A stretch of DNA of 64,000 bases from Acidilobaceae archaeon (GCA_026413755.1 JAOAKH010000001.1:1-64000), one strand, 5' to 3'. Numbered from the stretch's first letter, positions 7,693 through 16,945 are shown. The notes: generated by a model from the sequence alone, not told the origin. A program made the numbers and translations.

Positions 7693-8408
7693 CCCTTCCT
7701 GGACCTCTCGTATTCATTAACTCCCCATGGGAAGACGAGCCAGCTGTCTGTGCTCTCTGCATAGTAGTCGGGCACGAGCCTCGTCCAAGGCTTCACGTAG
7801 AGGGTAGCAGTCTTCACGCCCGCCGGCAGGTGATGCTCTATGTAGTCCAGGGCGAGCTGCAGCGTGAGACCCGTGTCGCTCACGTCGTCCACTATGAGCA
7901 CGTTCTTGTCCTTCACGTCTAGTAGAAGAGGTTGTCTAAGGAAAGGCCTCTCCCTTCTCGCGTTTGGGGCTGTGTACAGCTTTACCTCTATAACGCCCAC
8001 GTCCTCTACCCCCAACATGTCCGCTATGACTATGGCAGGCACCGCTCCGCCTCTCAGTATACCGACTATCACCTCTGGCACATAGCGCGATTCCCTCACG
8101 CGCTCCGCCACGACCGATGAGGCTCTCACTACCTCCTCCCAGGAGAGGAACCTCACGCTGCCCCCGTGGACTATGGGGAGCAGGATCACCTCCCTGGCAG
8201 GCCCGTCCTCCGCCAGCCTGTAGTCCACGCCGTCCACGAAAACCATGTACGCCGGCGCGGGGTCTCCGTTGGGCTCAATGGCTTGAGAGAGCGCGCTGTT
8301 GTCCCTCAGCTTTTTCAGTGCCTCCCTCCAACTATCGGCCTCCACCTCTATTACTTCTCTCCCTACTAGCTGCGTGAGCTGTCCTAGTAGCCTTACCCTA
8401 ATTAGCAC
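7689..8408 (-). CDS. MoaD/ubiquitin-like domain fused to a phosphoribosyltransferase
   Basis: This 239-residue protein combines two families. Residues 1-83 are a beta-grasp MoaD/SAMP-like domain: it starts MLIRVRLLGQLTQLVG, as MoaD does, and ends LPIVHGG, the MoaD C-terminal di-glycine motif. Residues 85-239 form a type I phosphoribosyltransferase with the PRPP loop VLIVDDVSDTGLTL (about 170-183) and an Arg-Gly-Gly stretch near 119, similar to archaeal hypoxanthine/xanthine-guanine PRTases. The di-glycine lies exactly at the junction. A GTG codon at residue 85 (8154-8156) could allow separate translation of the PRTase. It is followed in an operon by the Cgi121-like gene. Function of the fusion is unknown. 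Confidence 0.75.
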   Translation of the reverse strand: MLIRVRLLGQLTQLVGREVIEVEADSWREALKKLRDNSALSQAIEPNGDPAPAYMVFVDGVDYRLAEDGPAREVILLPIVHGGSVRFLSWEEVVRASSVVAERVRESRYVPEVIVGILRGGAVPAIVIADMLGVEDVGVIEVKLYTAPNARRERPFLRQPLLLDVKDKNVLIVDDVSDTGLTLQLALDYIEHHLPAGVKTATLYVKPWTRLVPDYYAESTDSWLVFPWGVNEYERSRKG

Positions 8409-8420
8409 AGGAGGACACCG

Positions 8421-8657
8421 CTATATCTCTTCTGGCAACTCCTCCTCCTTCTTCGCGGCACCTCTTCTCTTCAGCGCCGCATTAACTGTGTGGGTTATGT
8501 AGCCCGCTATCTGGTTCCTTAGCTTCTTGCTCTTCAGCTCTAGCAACTGTCCTACGACGCGTTTGTTATGCTCGAAGTCTCCAGTTAACACGTCCGCATA
8601 GGTTTCCAGAAGCTTTCTGGCCGTCCTCTTCACCAGGGAGCTCCTAACCCTTCCCAA
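8421..8657 (-). CDS. rps17e: Ribosomal protein S17e
   Basis: Small-subunit protein shared by Archaea and Eukarya. The 78-residue sequence starts MGRVRSSLVKRTARKLLETY and continues with FEHNKRVV and SKKLRNQIAGYITH, the conserved core of the family; the tail is Lys/Glu-rich. Length is normal for archaea. It lies between the thermosome gene upstream and the MoaD-PRTase gene downstream, all on the minus strand with short spacers. Confidence 0.95.
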   Translation of the reverse strand: MGRVRSSLVKRTARKLLETYADVLTGDFEHNKRVVGQLLELKSKKLRNQIAGYITHTVNAALKRRGAAKKEEELPEEI

Positions 8658-8706
8658 CTCTGCACCCGAGAAAGGGTGAGGAGGGAAAAGCCCTAAATAT
8701 GTGAAG

Positions 8707-10356
8707 TTAGTCCTCCTTCTTCTCCTCTTCCTTCTCCTTCTTCTCCTTCTCTTCCATCCTCTTCGCGGCTATTAGGTCGTCTATCCTCAGTATGAGCGAC
8801 GCAGCCTCTGTGCCTGCCTTCAGCGCGTTGACCTTCACTCTAGCGGGATCGAGTATGCCGGCTTCCCAGGTGTCTATGAGCCCTCCAGTCTCCACGTCTA
8901 TACCGAGGAAAATGCCCTCAGGCCTCTCGTGGGCGCTCCTTAGCTTCACCAGGACATTTATGGGATCGTGGCCAGCATTGAATGCTAGGATCTGGGGAAT
9001 AGCCTCCAGAGCTCTCGCGAAGGCCTCCACGGCTAGCTGAGTCTTGCCCGGCAGGGTCCTGGCGTACTCGTAGACGTCCTTGGCTAGCTCGGCCTCGGTG
9101 GCTCCAGCGCCCCCTACTACGGCCCTGTCCATTAGCGTGTCAGCAACTGCACTCAGAGCGTCGTGAAGGGCCCTGTCTGCCTCGTCCACGAGCCTCTCAA
9201 AGCCTCCCCTAACCACTATCGTAACGCTCCTGAGGTTCTTTGCCCCCTCTACGAAGACCATCTTGTCCTCTCCCACCCTCCTCTCCTCTACCAGCTCAGC
9301 ATATCCCAGGTCCTCAGGCGTCATGTCCTCTATGTCGGTCACTATCTTAGCTCCCGTAGCCCTCGCGAGCTTCTCTATGTCGCTCCTCTTAACCCTCCTC
9401 ACCGCCAGGATGCCCTTCTTAGCCAGGAAGTGCTGCGCCACGTCGTCTATGCCCTTCTGCGTTATGACGACGTTGGCGCCCGTGGCAGCTATTTTCTCTA
9501 CTTTTGCAGCGAGTATTTTCTCTTGCTTCTCCATCAGCTTCCTTACGAGATCGGGGCTGGAGATGCTGATCTCCAGGTCTATCTCGGGCTTCTCTATCTC
9601 AAGCGGAGCGTCGAGCAGGGCTATCTTGGCATTCTCCACCCTCTTGGGCATATCGGGATGAACTATCTCCTTGTCGAGGACTATGCCCCTCACCAGCTGA
9701 GTGTCAAGGAGGCTACCGCCATGCTTCTTTATGATCTGTATATTGCCTAGGTCTACATACCATCTGTCGCCCCTCCACTCCGCTACAGCTCTTACGGCCT
9801 CTACTGCGAGGTTTGCGAAGTGCTCCTTTGCCTCCTTCACGGCCTTGCTGTTAAGGCTAGTTATGGCCACCTTCTTTAGAATTTCAACGTCGTCTATCGT
9901 GACGCGCCTAGATGCCTCCTGCAGCCTCTTGAGGGCTCTCTCCAGGGCTAGCTTGTAGCCCTCAATGATTATGGTTGGGTGTATGTTCTTCTCTAGCAGC
10001 TTCTCCGCCTCCTTTATGAGCTCCCCTGCAAATATAACTGCAGTCTTGGTGCCGTCCCCTGCCTCCTCGTCCTGGCCTTTTGCGATCTGCACTAACATCT
10101 TCCCTGCAGGGTGCTGCAGGTCCATTTTGTCGAGGATAGTAGCGCCGTCGTTCGTCGTAGTTATGTCACCCAGGCTGTCTACCAACATTTTGTCCATGCC
10201 TTTGGGACCGTAGGTTGTCTTCAAGATCTCAGCTATGGCCCTCACTGCCATAGCGTTCGCTCTGAAAGCCTCCCTGCCATAGGTCCTGCTGGTGCCCTCC
10301 TTCAGTATTATTACTGGTATGCCCACGGACTCTGTAGTGGGAAGCCTAGAGGCCAT
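8707..10356 (-). CDS. Thermosome subunit (group II chaperonin)
   Basis: ATP-dependent protein-folding chaperonin in the cytosol. From the ATG at 10356 it is 549 residues, the usual size. Motifs include [13 protein letters not shown], the ATPase signature [14 protein letters not shown] and GDGTKTAVI, plus the C-terminal family motif [20 protein letters not shown]. The C-terminus is a charged Lys/Glu tail rather than the Gly-Met repeats of some homologues. The open frame runs further upstream to 10743, but that part is the antisense shadow of the Fap7 gene. GGAGGGGTGGTGAT precedes the ATG and a strong TATA box lies at 10405-10412. High expression is expected. Confidence 0.97.
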   Translation of the reverse strand: MASRLPTTESVGIPVIILKEGTSRTYGREAFRANAMAVRAIAEILKTTYGPKGMDKMLVDSLGDITTTNDGATILDKMDLQHPAGKMLVQIAKGQDEEAGDGTKTAVIFAGELIKEAEKLLEKNIHPTIIIEGYKLALERALKRLQEASRRVTIDDVEILKKVAITSLNSKAVKEAKEHFANLAVEAVRAVAEWRGDRWYVDLGNIQIIKKHGGSLLDTQLVRGIVLDKEIVHPDMPKRVENAKIALLDAPLEIEKPEIDLEISISSPDLVRKLMEKQEKILAAKVEKIAATGANVVITQKGIDDVAQHFLAKKGILAVRRVKRSDIEKLARATGAKIVTDIEDMTPEDLGYAELVEERRVGEDKMVFVEGAKNLRSVTIVVRGGFERLVDEADRALHDALSAVADTLMDRAVVGGAGATEAELAKDVYEYARTLPGKTQLAVEAFARALEAIPQILAFNAGHDPINVLVKLRSAHERPEGIFLGIDVETGGLIDTWEAGILDPARVKVNALKAGTEAASLILRIDDLIAAKRMEEKEKKEKEEEKKED

Positions 10357-10404
10357 ATCACCACCCCTCCTTAGCGCTCCAGATATCTTACGTAGGCCCG
10401 CTTC

Positions 10405-10412
10405 TATATAAG
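10405..10412 (-). promoter_or_regulatory. TATA box of the thermosome gene
   Basis: The minus strand reads CTTATATA within GCTTATATAGAAG, with AT/A-rich bases before it that could be a BRE. It lies about 50 bases before the thermosome ATG, giving a leader of roughly 25 bases that carries the ribosome binding site. Confidence 0.65.
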
Positions 10413-10440
10413 CTTTACGTTGTTCCTGCGCGAGGGGGTA

Positions 10441-11037
10441 ATGAGCGAGTTCATACTCCTGATCACCGGCTCTCCTGGCGTGGGCAAAAGCGCCACCGCA
10501 AGGGCACTGGCAGAGGAGCTGGGCTGCGTAAGCGCGGAGGAGAAGGAGGTCCTCTCGAGGGCCCTCGTCGAGGACCTCACGGGAAGAGATGCCATGGTAA
10601 TAGAAGAGGAGAGGGCTCGACAGGCGATCAGAGAGTTTGTGGAGAGCGTGAGGGATTGTTACGTGGTGAGCACCCTGCATCCAGAGCTCTGGGTTAGCGC
10701 GGCAGAAGAGCACATAGCTGTAATAGTCCTGCTCCGAGTGCACCCAAAGGAGCTAATGAGAAGGCTCCTGGCGCGGGGCTGGGGGAGAAGGAAGGTTGTG
10801 GAAAACGTGCTGGCGGAGGCCTTCAACGTGATCGCGGAGGAGATAGTTATGGAAGACATGGACAGCTTCACGGTGGAGCTAGACGCTACGGCTTGGAGCT
10901 CTCCTCAGGTCTCCGAGGTGATCGAGAAGCTCAGTTCTTGGGACGTGGGGGTGAGGCTCGACTGGCTCTCCGACCCTGAGGCGCTCGAGCTCGCCTCTAG
11001 GTTGACCAGGGAGCTGGACCTGTACGAGGGCAGGTAG
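10441..11037 (+). CDS. Fap7/adenylate kinase 6-like NTPase
   Basis: Broad NMP kinase/ATPase which in eukaryotes and archaea also helps late maturation of the small ribosomal subunit with uS11. The 198-residue protein has the P-loop GSPGVGKS at about residues 11-18 and the family's characteristic block HPKELMRRLLARGWGRRKV (about 101-119), followed by ENVLAEAFNVI. The ATG at 10441 has GAGGGGG upstream; the frame opens earlier at a TTG, but that region contains the divergent thermosome promoter. The 3' end overlaps the convergent HerA-like gene by 159 bases, an unusually long overlap. Confidence 0.88.
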   Translation: MSEFILLITGSPGVGKSATARALAEELGCVSAEEKEVLSRALVEDLTGRDAMVIEEERARQAIREFVESVRDCYVVSTLHPELWVSAAEEHIAVIVLLRVHPKELMRRLLARGWGRRKVVENVLAEAFNVIAEEIVMEDMDSFTVELDATAWSSPQVSEVIEKLSSWDVGVRLDWLSDPEALELASRLTRELDLYEGR

Positions 11038-12555
11038 AGGGCTCGTAACAGTCTGAACGAGAGCCTCTCCGGGCCTTATTTTGTCTAGCATATCTACTAG
11101 CTCTTTCCTAAGCCCCATAGTCTGTGCTATGACCTCCTTGTCGCGGGAGCTCCTGAGCGCGTGAACCACCTTACTGTTGGTGTTCAGCAGCACCCCGTTC
11201 GGAACGTGGGCTGGAGATTGCGTAGCTATGGCAAGCATTATGCCGTACTTGCGGCACTCAGAGAAGAGCTGCTCCACGAACGGAGACTCCTCGCCTCCGA
11301 GGACGTTATGTGCTTCATCTATGGCTATTAGTACCCTAGGGCCTCTGACGCCTGAAGACCTCTCCACAAAGAGCTTTGACAGGAAGAAGAGTACGTAGGA
11401 CTTTCTGGCTATGACGTTGTTTATGGCGTCCACTCTGACGACAATTATGCCAGAAGTCTCGAGGGGAGAGCTCTCCTTGAAAGCTCTATAGGAGCCCCTT
11501 GTAAGCATGGATATCTTTCTCAGCAGCGCCCTCTTCACCTCCCTGTCCCACTTCGACTCCTCCGGCAGGTCGTCCACAGCTTCTTCTAGCTCCCTGAGCG
11601 AGTTTGTCCTCCTTCTCTCCAGCGCCCTCATTAGCATGTATGCCTGCGGGGGCGTGAGGGAGAGCGCTTTCATTGCGACGCTTACTAGCGCGTCTACGTC
11701 CTGTATGTCAAGGGGGTTAATGGAGGCCTCCCCCCTCATGGGATCCCTCTCTATGAACGAGACCCCCCTCTCCCTTAGCAGCGAGGCGTGTTCTCCTGTC
11801 CAGTCAAACAGTATCACGGGGATGCCGAGCTCCTCCCAAGCTCTCTGCGCGATAACGGAGAGCGTGGTGGACTTGCCAGAACCCGTGGAGCCGAAGATCC
11901 CCACATGACCCTCTAGGTCTTTTGACCTGATTTGGAAGCTCTGAGGGGTAGGGGAGTCCAAGATCTCCCCTAGCGTAAAGCCCTCGCCTCTTGACGTGCG
12001 AAAGGGCCTCTCCCCTATCGAGTTGTCGGAAAGTAGCAAAGTGCCCCTCGAGTGGAGGCCGAGGCGGTGAAGGGAGGCAGCAAGCACCCTAAGCTCCTCC
12101 CCCTCCGCCTCGCTGACCCTCACGCCGTCCACAAGACTGGAGAGAAGGGTCTTAAGGACCTCCGCCTCTATATGTAGGACCTTCTTGTCGCGAGAGGAAA
12201 GTATCAGAAGGGACCTCCTCAGTTCCCCCTCCATGACCGAGACCAGGGCAAACCTGACGTTGCTTTTGTGAGCCCTATCTACTACCACCTTTGCGAGCTC
12301 CCTGCCCACCTCCTCCTTGCCCCCCCTTACTTCGATCTCTAAAGCCTTGTAGTCCCCCTCCTCCCCTCCCTCCCCTCTGCGAAGGCTCGGGAAAGGGAGG
12401 GGGAAGCGTAGGAAGAGCGCAAGGAGCAGCAGAGAGACGAAGGTCGCGGCGAGGAAGAGGTACTTCAGCTCTATTATCCCTAGGATGTAAAGGGAGAGCA
12501 GCAGAGCAGCTAGAGCGGGCAGCAGCCTCAGTGGCCATGGGACTTGGTCTAGCAT
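10879..12555 (-). CDS. Membrane-anchored HerA/FtsK-type ATPase
   Basis: Hexameric translocase-like ATPase. The N-terminus has two hydrophobic segments (about residues 8-27 and 31-50), then a cytosolic domain. Walker A is GSTGSGKSTT near residue 224 and Walker B is VLIAIDEAHNVL near residue 409; QSP motifs (ATQSPAHVP) follow as in HerA/VirB4 proteins. Archaeal relatives include DNA-end resection HerA and conjugation-like ATPases, but the membrane anchor and the lack of a nearby NurA nuclease argue against classical HerA. The last 53 residues are encoded opposite Fap7 and look unlike a conserved domain, so the real C-terminus may have been extended by loss of a stop codon. Confidence 0.8.
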   Translation of the reverse strand: MLDQVPWPLRLLPALAALLLSLYILGIIELKYLFLAATFVSLLLLALFLRFPLPFPSLRRGEGGEEGDYKALEIEVRGGKEEVGRELAKVVVDRAHKSNVRFALVSVMEGELRRSLLILSSRDKKVLHIEAEVLKTLLSSLVDGVRVSEAEGEELRVLAASLHRLGLHSRGTLLLSDNSIGERPFRTSRGEGFTLGEILDSPTPQSFQIRSKDLEGHVGIFGSTGSGKSTTLSVIAQRAWEELGIPVILFDWTGEHASLLRERGVSFIERDPMRGEASINPLDIQDVDALVSVAMKALSLTPPQAYMLMRALERRRTNSLRELEEAVDDLPEESKWDREVKRALLRKISMLTRGSYRAFKESSPLETSGIIVVRVDAINNVIARKSYVLFFLSKLFVERSSGVRGPRVLIAIDEAHNVLGGEESPFVEQLFSECRKYGIMLAIATQSPAHVPNGVLLNTNSKVVHALRSSRDKEVIAQTMGLRKELVDMLDKIRPGEALVQTVTSPLPALVQVQLPGQPRGELERLRVGEPVEPHPHVPRTELLDHLGDLRRAPSRSV

Positions 12556-12621
12556 TCAGCTCCCTTCTATGCGGGCCTTATTATAGGAGGGGGCACCGGC
12601 GGCTGCTGTGGGGAGGAGGAG

Positions 12622-13998
12622 CTATTTCTTCGCCCTCCTCACTCTCAGCACGGCTCCCACCTTCTCTATTACCTCCACATCCTCACCCTTCTTGATTTCC
12701 TCTTCGCTGACAGCCTTCCAGTACTCCCCCTCCACTATAACGAAGCCGGGCTTGTTGGGTGATATGTCGTCCACTGCCTCCCCCCTAGCCCCCTCGAACC
12801 TCCAGAGGTAAGGTTGAGCCATCTTTGCCTTGATCACCTTGTATGACACAAAGGCTGTGACGGCCCCTGCGGCTATGCCCATGGCGTATACGTAGAGGAG
12901 CAGCCTGTTCATATACTCAGGGGAGGCGGTGAAGCCATCTATGCCAGGGACTGCCGGAAGGATCACTACGCCGAGGGCTATCATGATTATCCCCACGCCT
13001 CCTATTATCCCAAAGCCGGGCGTGTTCAGCTCTATGAAAAGGAGGAGCGCGCCCAGCCCAATGAGCGCAAGGGAGGCTATGTTAGGGTTAAGGCCGCTCC
13101 CCAGCAGACCTACTATTAGCAGAAGTGCGCCGAGCGCCATGCCGGGCAAGTTAGCTGAGACTATGCTGAATATGAGCGCTATGGTTCCTATGGAGAGCAG
13201 GAGGCCCGATATGAGAGGGTCTGAGAGGACGCTGAGGATCCTCTCGGAGAGGCTCATGTCGAGGATCTCGTAGGAGCCGTTGAGCTCCAGCCTCACCCTC
13301 TCCTCGCCATAGACGGCAATGGTGAGCCCATTCACCTTCCTTATGAGCTCTTCTCTGCTCGCGGCAACGAAATCGATGATGTTGTACCTTACTGCCTCCT
13401 CGGCGCCGTAGTTATCGTTAAAGAGCACGAACCTCACCATGGCAGTGGTGTTCCTCCCCTTAGAGCCGCCGTGCTCACAGAGGGTCTTAATTATAGGGTT
13501 TATTATTTTGCTATCGTTTACTGGCATGTACCTCCCTGTAGTTGGGTCGTAGCTTATGGGCTGCAAGGAGCCTATTATCGTGCCCGGCTGCATGGCTGCC
13601 ACGTGAGTTGACATGAGTATCAGCGTGCCAGCACTCTCTGCCCACTTGTCCACCACGTACCCTATTACGGGCACCTTGCTCCTGCTTATAGCGATCACTA
13701 TGTCTGTTGAAACGTCCGCGAGACCTCCCGGCGTGTTCAGCTCTACTAGCAGCGGCACTCCCCTTCTCGCCGCCTCCTCGAGGGCCCTCGTTACGTACTG
13801 CTTCGTCCAGGAGCTTATGACGCCCTCCACTCTTATCACAAGGACGCTGGGCCCTGCTTTTCTGTCGAAGTTCTCCTCCCTAACTATCCCCGCGGTCTTC
13901 TTTACCTCTCCACAATACTTCGGGCCCAGCTCGCTGCCCTCTGCAGAAAGGGGGAGCACGAGCAAAGAAAGCAAGAATAGGAGGAGAAGGGTCCTCAT
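12622..13998 (-). CDS. NfeD-type membrane serine protease (ClpP class)
   Basis: The 458-residue protein starts with a signal peptide (MRTLLLLFLLSLLVLPLSAEG). The ClpP/crotonase-fold protease domain follows to about residue 230, with the Ser nucleophile in WAESAGTLILMS and a candidate catalytic Lys about 40 residues later. Then come several membrane spans (about 255-390) and a C-terminal OB-fold NfeD domain ending in VLRVRRAKK. The archaeal homologue in Pyrococcus cleaves the C-terminus of its partner stomatin. Here the partner gene lies directly upstream with a 5-base gap, so the pair forms the same operon. It probably acts in membrane protein quality control. Confidence 0.9.
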   Translation of the reverse strand: MRTLLLLFLLSLLVLPLSAEGSELGPKYCGEVKKTAGIVREENFDRKAGPSVLVIRVEGVISSWTKQYVTRALEEAARRGVPLLVELNTPGGLADVSTDIVIAISRSKVPVIGYVVDKWAESAGTLILMSTHVAAMQPGTIIGSLQPISYDPTTGRYMPVNDSKIINPIIKTLCEHGGSKGRNTTAMVRFVLFNDNYGAEEAVRYNIIDFVAASREELIRKVNGLTIAVYGEERVRLELNGSYEILDMSLSERILSVLSDPLISGLLLSIGTIALIFSIVSANLPGMALGALLLIVGLLGSGLNPNIASLALIGLGALLLFIELNTPGFGIIGGVGIIMIALGVVILPAVPGIDGFTASPEYMNRLLLYVYAMGIAAGAVTAFVSYKVIKAKMAQPYLWRFEGARGEAVDDISPNKPGFVIVEGEYWKAVSEEEIKKGEDVEVIEKVGAVLRVRRAKK

Positions 13999-14003
13999 GA
14001 ACT

Positions 14004-14948
14004 CTACCTCTCCTCCTTTGCCTGCACCTGCTGCCTCAAGAGGGATAGAGTAAGGGCCGCAGCCTCTCCTCCTAGCGTGGCTGGCGTGATTATGACCATG
14101 TTCTTCTCCCTTGCTATCTCCATGAGGGTCTGTAGCTCTCTAAGCCTCATTGCGGCCGGGTGCTTCTCGTACATCATCGCCGCCTCAGCCATTATAGTCG
14201 CAGCCTGCCTCTCCCCCTCTGCCTCTATTACCCTCGATCTCCTCTGCCTCTCTGCCTCAGCCTGCTTTGCCATAGCCCTTAGCATAGTCTCTGGCAGCTT
14301 GACTTCCTTGAGAGTGACCGCAGTTACCTTTATGCCCCAGGGGTCCGTGAGCTGGTCCAAGATCTCCTGAAGCCTCTTGTTGATCTCCTCCCTCCTCATG
14401 AGGAGTTCGTCGAGATCGAGCTGGCCTATGACGTCCCTAAGGGTAGTTTGAGCCAGCATGAGGACGGCATAGGCGAAGTTCTCTATCTTCGTCACAGCCC
14501 TCTCTGCGTCTATGACCTTGTAGTACACCACTGCGTCTACGCCCACGGTGACGTTGTCCTTAGTGATGACTCGCTGCTCTGGGACGTCTATGGTGACTAT
14601 CCTCAGGTCCACCTTTACCATGGAGTCCACGAAGGGAATGAGGAGGAACAAGCCTGGGCCCTTTACCCCTACGAGCCTCCCTAGTCTGAACACCACCGCT
14701 CTCTCGTACTCCTTGACCACGCGTACAGAGAGGGCTATGAGGAACACTGCTACCAGGACTAGGAGGAGGAGCACGCTGAACAAGTCCGCGACCTGAAGTG
14801 GGACGAAGCTCAGCTCTTCCTCTAGCGCCTGGAGCCTCGCACCCTCGTTGTCGTAAGCTATAGTGCTCAGGGCAGCAGGGAAGAACGCTAGAAGCGCCGT
14901 GACCCTTCCCCTACTAAGCTGCACACCCAGGGAGGACTCGCTCCTCAA
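14004..14948 (-). CDS. Stomatin/slipin family SPFH protein
   Basis: Forms oligomers at the inner membrane surface and works with the NfeD protease encoded next. The core is one transmembrane helix (DLFSVLLLLVLVAVFLIAL) followed by the SPFH domain (VKEYERAVVFRLGRLVG, GLFLLIPFVD) and a helical C-terminal part rich in Ala, Glu and Arg. I prefer the TTG at 14948, preceded by GGAGATGG; the frame continues to 14975 without a good site. This leaves about 60 residues before the membrane helix, with a second hydrophobic stretch near residues 20-31, longer than in typical slipins. A start just before the main helix cannot be excluded. Confidence 0.88.
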   Translation of the reverse strand: MRSESSLGVQLSRGRVTALLAFFPAALSTIAYDNEGARLQALEEELSFVPLQVADLFSVLLLLVLVAVFLIALSVRVVKEYERAVVFRLGRLVGVKGPGLFLLIPFVDSMVKVDLRIVTIDVPEQRVITKDNVTVGVDAVVYYKVIDAERAVTKIENFAYAVLMLAQTTLRDVIGQLDLDELLMRREEINKRLQEILDQLTDPWGIKVTAVTLKEVKLPETMLRAMAKQAEAERQRRSRVIEAEGERQAATIMAEAAMMYEKHPAAMRLRELQTLMEIAREKNMVIITPATLGGEAAALTLSLLRQQVQAKEER

Positions 14949-14997
14949 GGACCATCTCCTTTTAGAACTATACAAAATTAGTCCTAATAAACCCGCG

Positions 14998-15423
14998 TTA
15001 AAGGAACTCAGACATCTTCTTGCTCCTCTTGAAGAGCTTCTCCTCCAGTTGTCTGAGCTTCAGGCCTCCATCCGGCTTCTCCAGCTTGTAGCTAGATCTC
15101 AATTGCTTCAGCTCCTCCAAGGCATGGAACCTCCACTCGCCGCCAGCAATCTTCACGGCAAATATGACCTTCCCGCCCGTTCTCCTCGCCAGCTCCCTCA
15201 GCCCCTCTACCTGCTCGGCCCTAACATATATTGGTCTCATTGAGCTCTTGACCTCCTTGACCTCTATGATTAGTAAGACCCCCTCCTTTGCAGCTACTAT
15301 GTCCGGCTGGAACCTCTCCCTCACGCCGGCCCCGCTAGCCGCGGCTCTCACTGCCATGTACCCTTTTTTCCACAAGTAGTTTGCTAGCTCATTCTCCATC
15401 TTGGAAGTACGCTTTGATGGCAT
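14998..15423 (-). CDS. hjc: Holliday junction resolvase Hjc
   Basis: Cuts four-way DNA junctions in recombination repair. The 141-residue protein has the archaeal Hjc layout: a conserved Glu in ENELANYLWKKGY, then RAAASGAG, then the PD-(D/E)xK nuclease motif as QPDIVA and LIIEVKEVK. The usual extra Ser/Arg residues lie in between. The C-terminal 40 residues are an extra Lys/Leu-rich helical tail. It lies 4 bases after the PIN-ATPase gene on the same strand, and the SPFH gene follows 49 bases later. Confidence 0.93.
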   Translation of the reverse strand: MPSKRTSKMENELANYLWKKGYMAVRAAASGAGVRERFQPDIVAAKEGVLLIIEVKEVKSSMRPIYVRAEQVEGLRELARRTGGKVIFAVKIAGGEWRFHALEELKQLRSSYKLEKPDGGLKLRQLEEKLFKRSKKMSEFL

Positions 15424-15427
15424 GCTC

Positions 15428-16945
15428 TCACTCCGGCAGGATCCTCAGCTCTAGTCCATGGCTCTCTGCAAGGCTCTTCAACTTCTTTATCTTCCTTGCC
15501 GTCACCTTGCTGGCAAGCCTAGGTATCTTCACTATGAGCGTTCCTTCCCTCACCTCCGCGCTTGCCTCTGGCAAAATTCTCCTGACGCTCTCCTCTATGC
15601 CGAACCCTCTCCTCGCACTTTTCACCGGAACTACCATGGTCTGCTCGCCGAAGGTATAAATCTCGAACTCTAGCTCGCCTGTCATGTAGTCCCTCACCTC
15701 CACAACCGGCCTTGTGAGCTCCGCCTCCCTGAGCCCCGAGGGGAGCTTCACTGCCATGGAGACCTCGTATACCTTCTCCACCCTGCCCTCGTGGATGAAG
15801 ATCACTGTGTCGATAATGCTGGGTATCATCCCGAGCTCCACCCTTCTGATGAACCTCTGTATCGCGTCTATTGGGCTGGTGGCGTGCATTACGCCAACCA
15901 TGCCTATACCTGCGAGCCTCAGATCGACGTAGAGCTTGAAGTCCTCGTCCCCCCTAAGCTCGTCGAAGACCGTATAGTCGGGCCTGGAGAGCAATAATAT
16001 GTCGTGCAGCTCTCCCGGATCTGCGTAGGTCTTGGAGTACTGAGTTATGACGGGCGGCAGCTTCATGTCTCTTGGCGACTCCACAGTCTTTACTATCTTT
16101 CCCTGCCTAGAGTAGAACTCAGCGAGGGCCTGGGCGAAGGTGGTCTTGCCCATGCCTGGGGCGCCCGCTATTAAGATCCCCTCTGCTCTTTCCATAAGCC
16201 TCCTGAGGAGCTTCTCGGGGAGCCCGTAGTCCTCCAGCCTCAGCTTCACTAGGGGCTTGACCGCCGTTATCTCCCACCCATTGCTGAAGGGCGGCCTGGC
16301 TATGATTATCCTGTAATCCCCGAGCTGCACTATGGTAGAGCCCAACCTGTCTATCTCTACGTAACCTCCCCCCCTGCTAGCCCCCTCCACGATCTCCTTT
16401 GCCATCTCTTCCAGCTCTCCCCTGTTCATGGGCTCCTCACGCAGCTTCACAAAGACCCATCTGCCAGGGCTGCCCACCTTTGCTAGGGGAGGCGCCCCCT
16501 CCTTGAGGTGAACGCTCATAGTCTTTGCGTCGAAGAAGGACTCTATCTTTAGCCTCTTTGGGCCTCCCTTCGAGGAGAAGAGCACCCTGACCCCTATTGC
16601 CTGGGCGGAGGCTGCCTGCACGGGGTCAGAGGTGATCAGCACTGCGCCCGTCTTCCAGGCGTACTCCCTCACGAGGGACTTAACATAGCTCACGTCCAGC
16701 TCTCTCCCCCGCCTCTCCTCGTCAACTACCGCTATCTCCAGCCCCTCTTGGCGTAGGCTCAGGAGCTTCCTCAGCTCCTCTAGCCCCGTGAAGCCCACCC
16801 CCCTGCCGGCCCAGGCCTCTGCGGTAAGGTAATCTACTACGGTCTTGTGGATGAAGAGTCTCCCCCTTACCTCCCCCCTTTCCACTATGCTGAGCAAGGT
16901 GCCGTCTATAACGGCCTCTAGATCTGCAACGTAGAGAGTTGACAC
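15428..16945 (-). CDS. PIN domain-PilT-type ATPase-KH protein (COG1855 type)
   Basis: Conserved archaeal protein of unknown exact role. Domains in order: N-terminal PIN nuclease-like domain (about 1-130; YVADLEAVIDGTL at the start, AVLITSDPVQAASA near 105), a secretion-type AAA ATPase (about 190-400; Walker A GAPGMGKTTFAQ near residue 263, Walker B TVFDELRGDED), and a C-terminal KH-like RNA-binding part (EASAEVREGTLIVKIPRLAS onward). The 505-residue length is slightly shorter than usual. The combination suggests RNA binding and ATP-driven handling of RNA or ribosomes (inference). It is upstream of hjc by 4 bases. Confidence 0.87.
   Translation of the reverse strand: MSTLYVADLEAVIDGTLLSIVERGEVRGRLFIHKTVVDYLTAEAWAGRGVGFTGLEELRKLLSLRQEGLEIAVVDEERRGRELDVSYVKSLVREYAWKTGAVLITSDPVQAASAQAIGVRVLFSSKGGPKRLKIESFFDAKTMSVHLKEGAPPLAKVGSPGRWVFVKLREEPMNRGELEEMAKEIVEGASRGGGYVEIDRLGSTIVQLGDYRIIIARPPFSNGWEITAVKPLVKLRLEDYGLPEKLLRRLMERAEGILIAGAPGMGKTTFAQALAEFYSRQGKIVKTVESPRDMKLPPVITQYSKTYADPGELHDILLLSRPDYTVFDELRGDEDFKLYVDLRLAGIGMVGVMHATSPIDAIQRFIRRVELGMIPSIIDTVIFIHEGRVEKVYEVSMAVKLPSGLREAELTRPVVEVRDYMTGELEFEIYTFGEQTMVVPVKSARRGFGIEESVRRILPEASAEVREGTLIVKIPRLASKVTARKIKKLKSLAESHGLELRILPE

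Noticed and set aside
7246-8408. Molybdenum cofactor operon around the MoaD-like domain
   Set aside because: No MoaE, MoaA, MoaC or MoeA is adjacent; the neighbours are Cgi121-like and S17e.
10357-10743. N-terminal extension of the thermosome frame
   Set aside because: It is opposite the Fap7 gene, crosses the TATA box, and family members begin at the ATG at 10356 with a good ribosome binding site.
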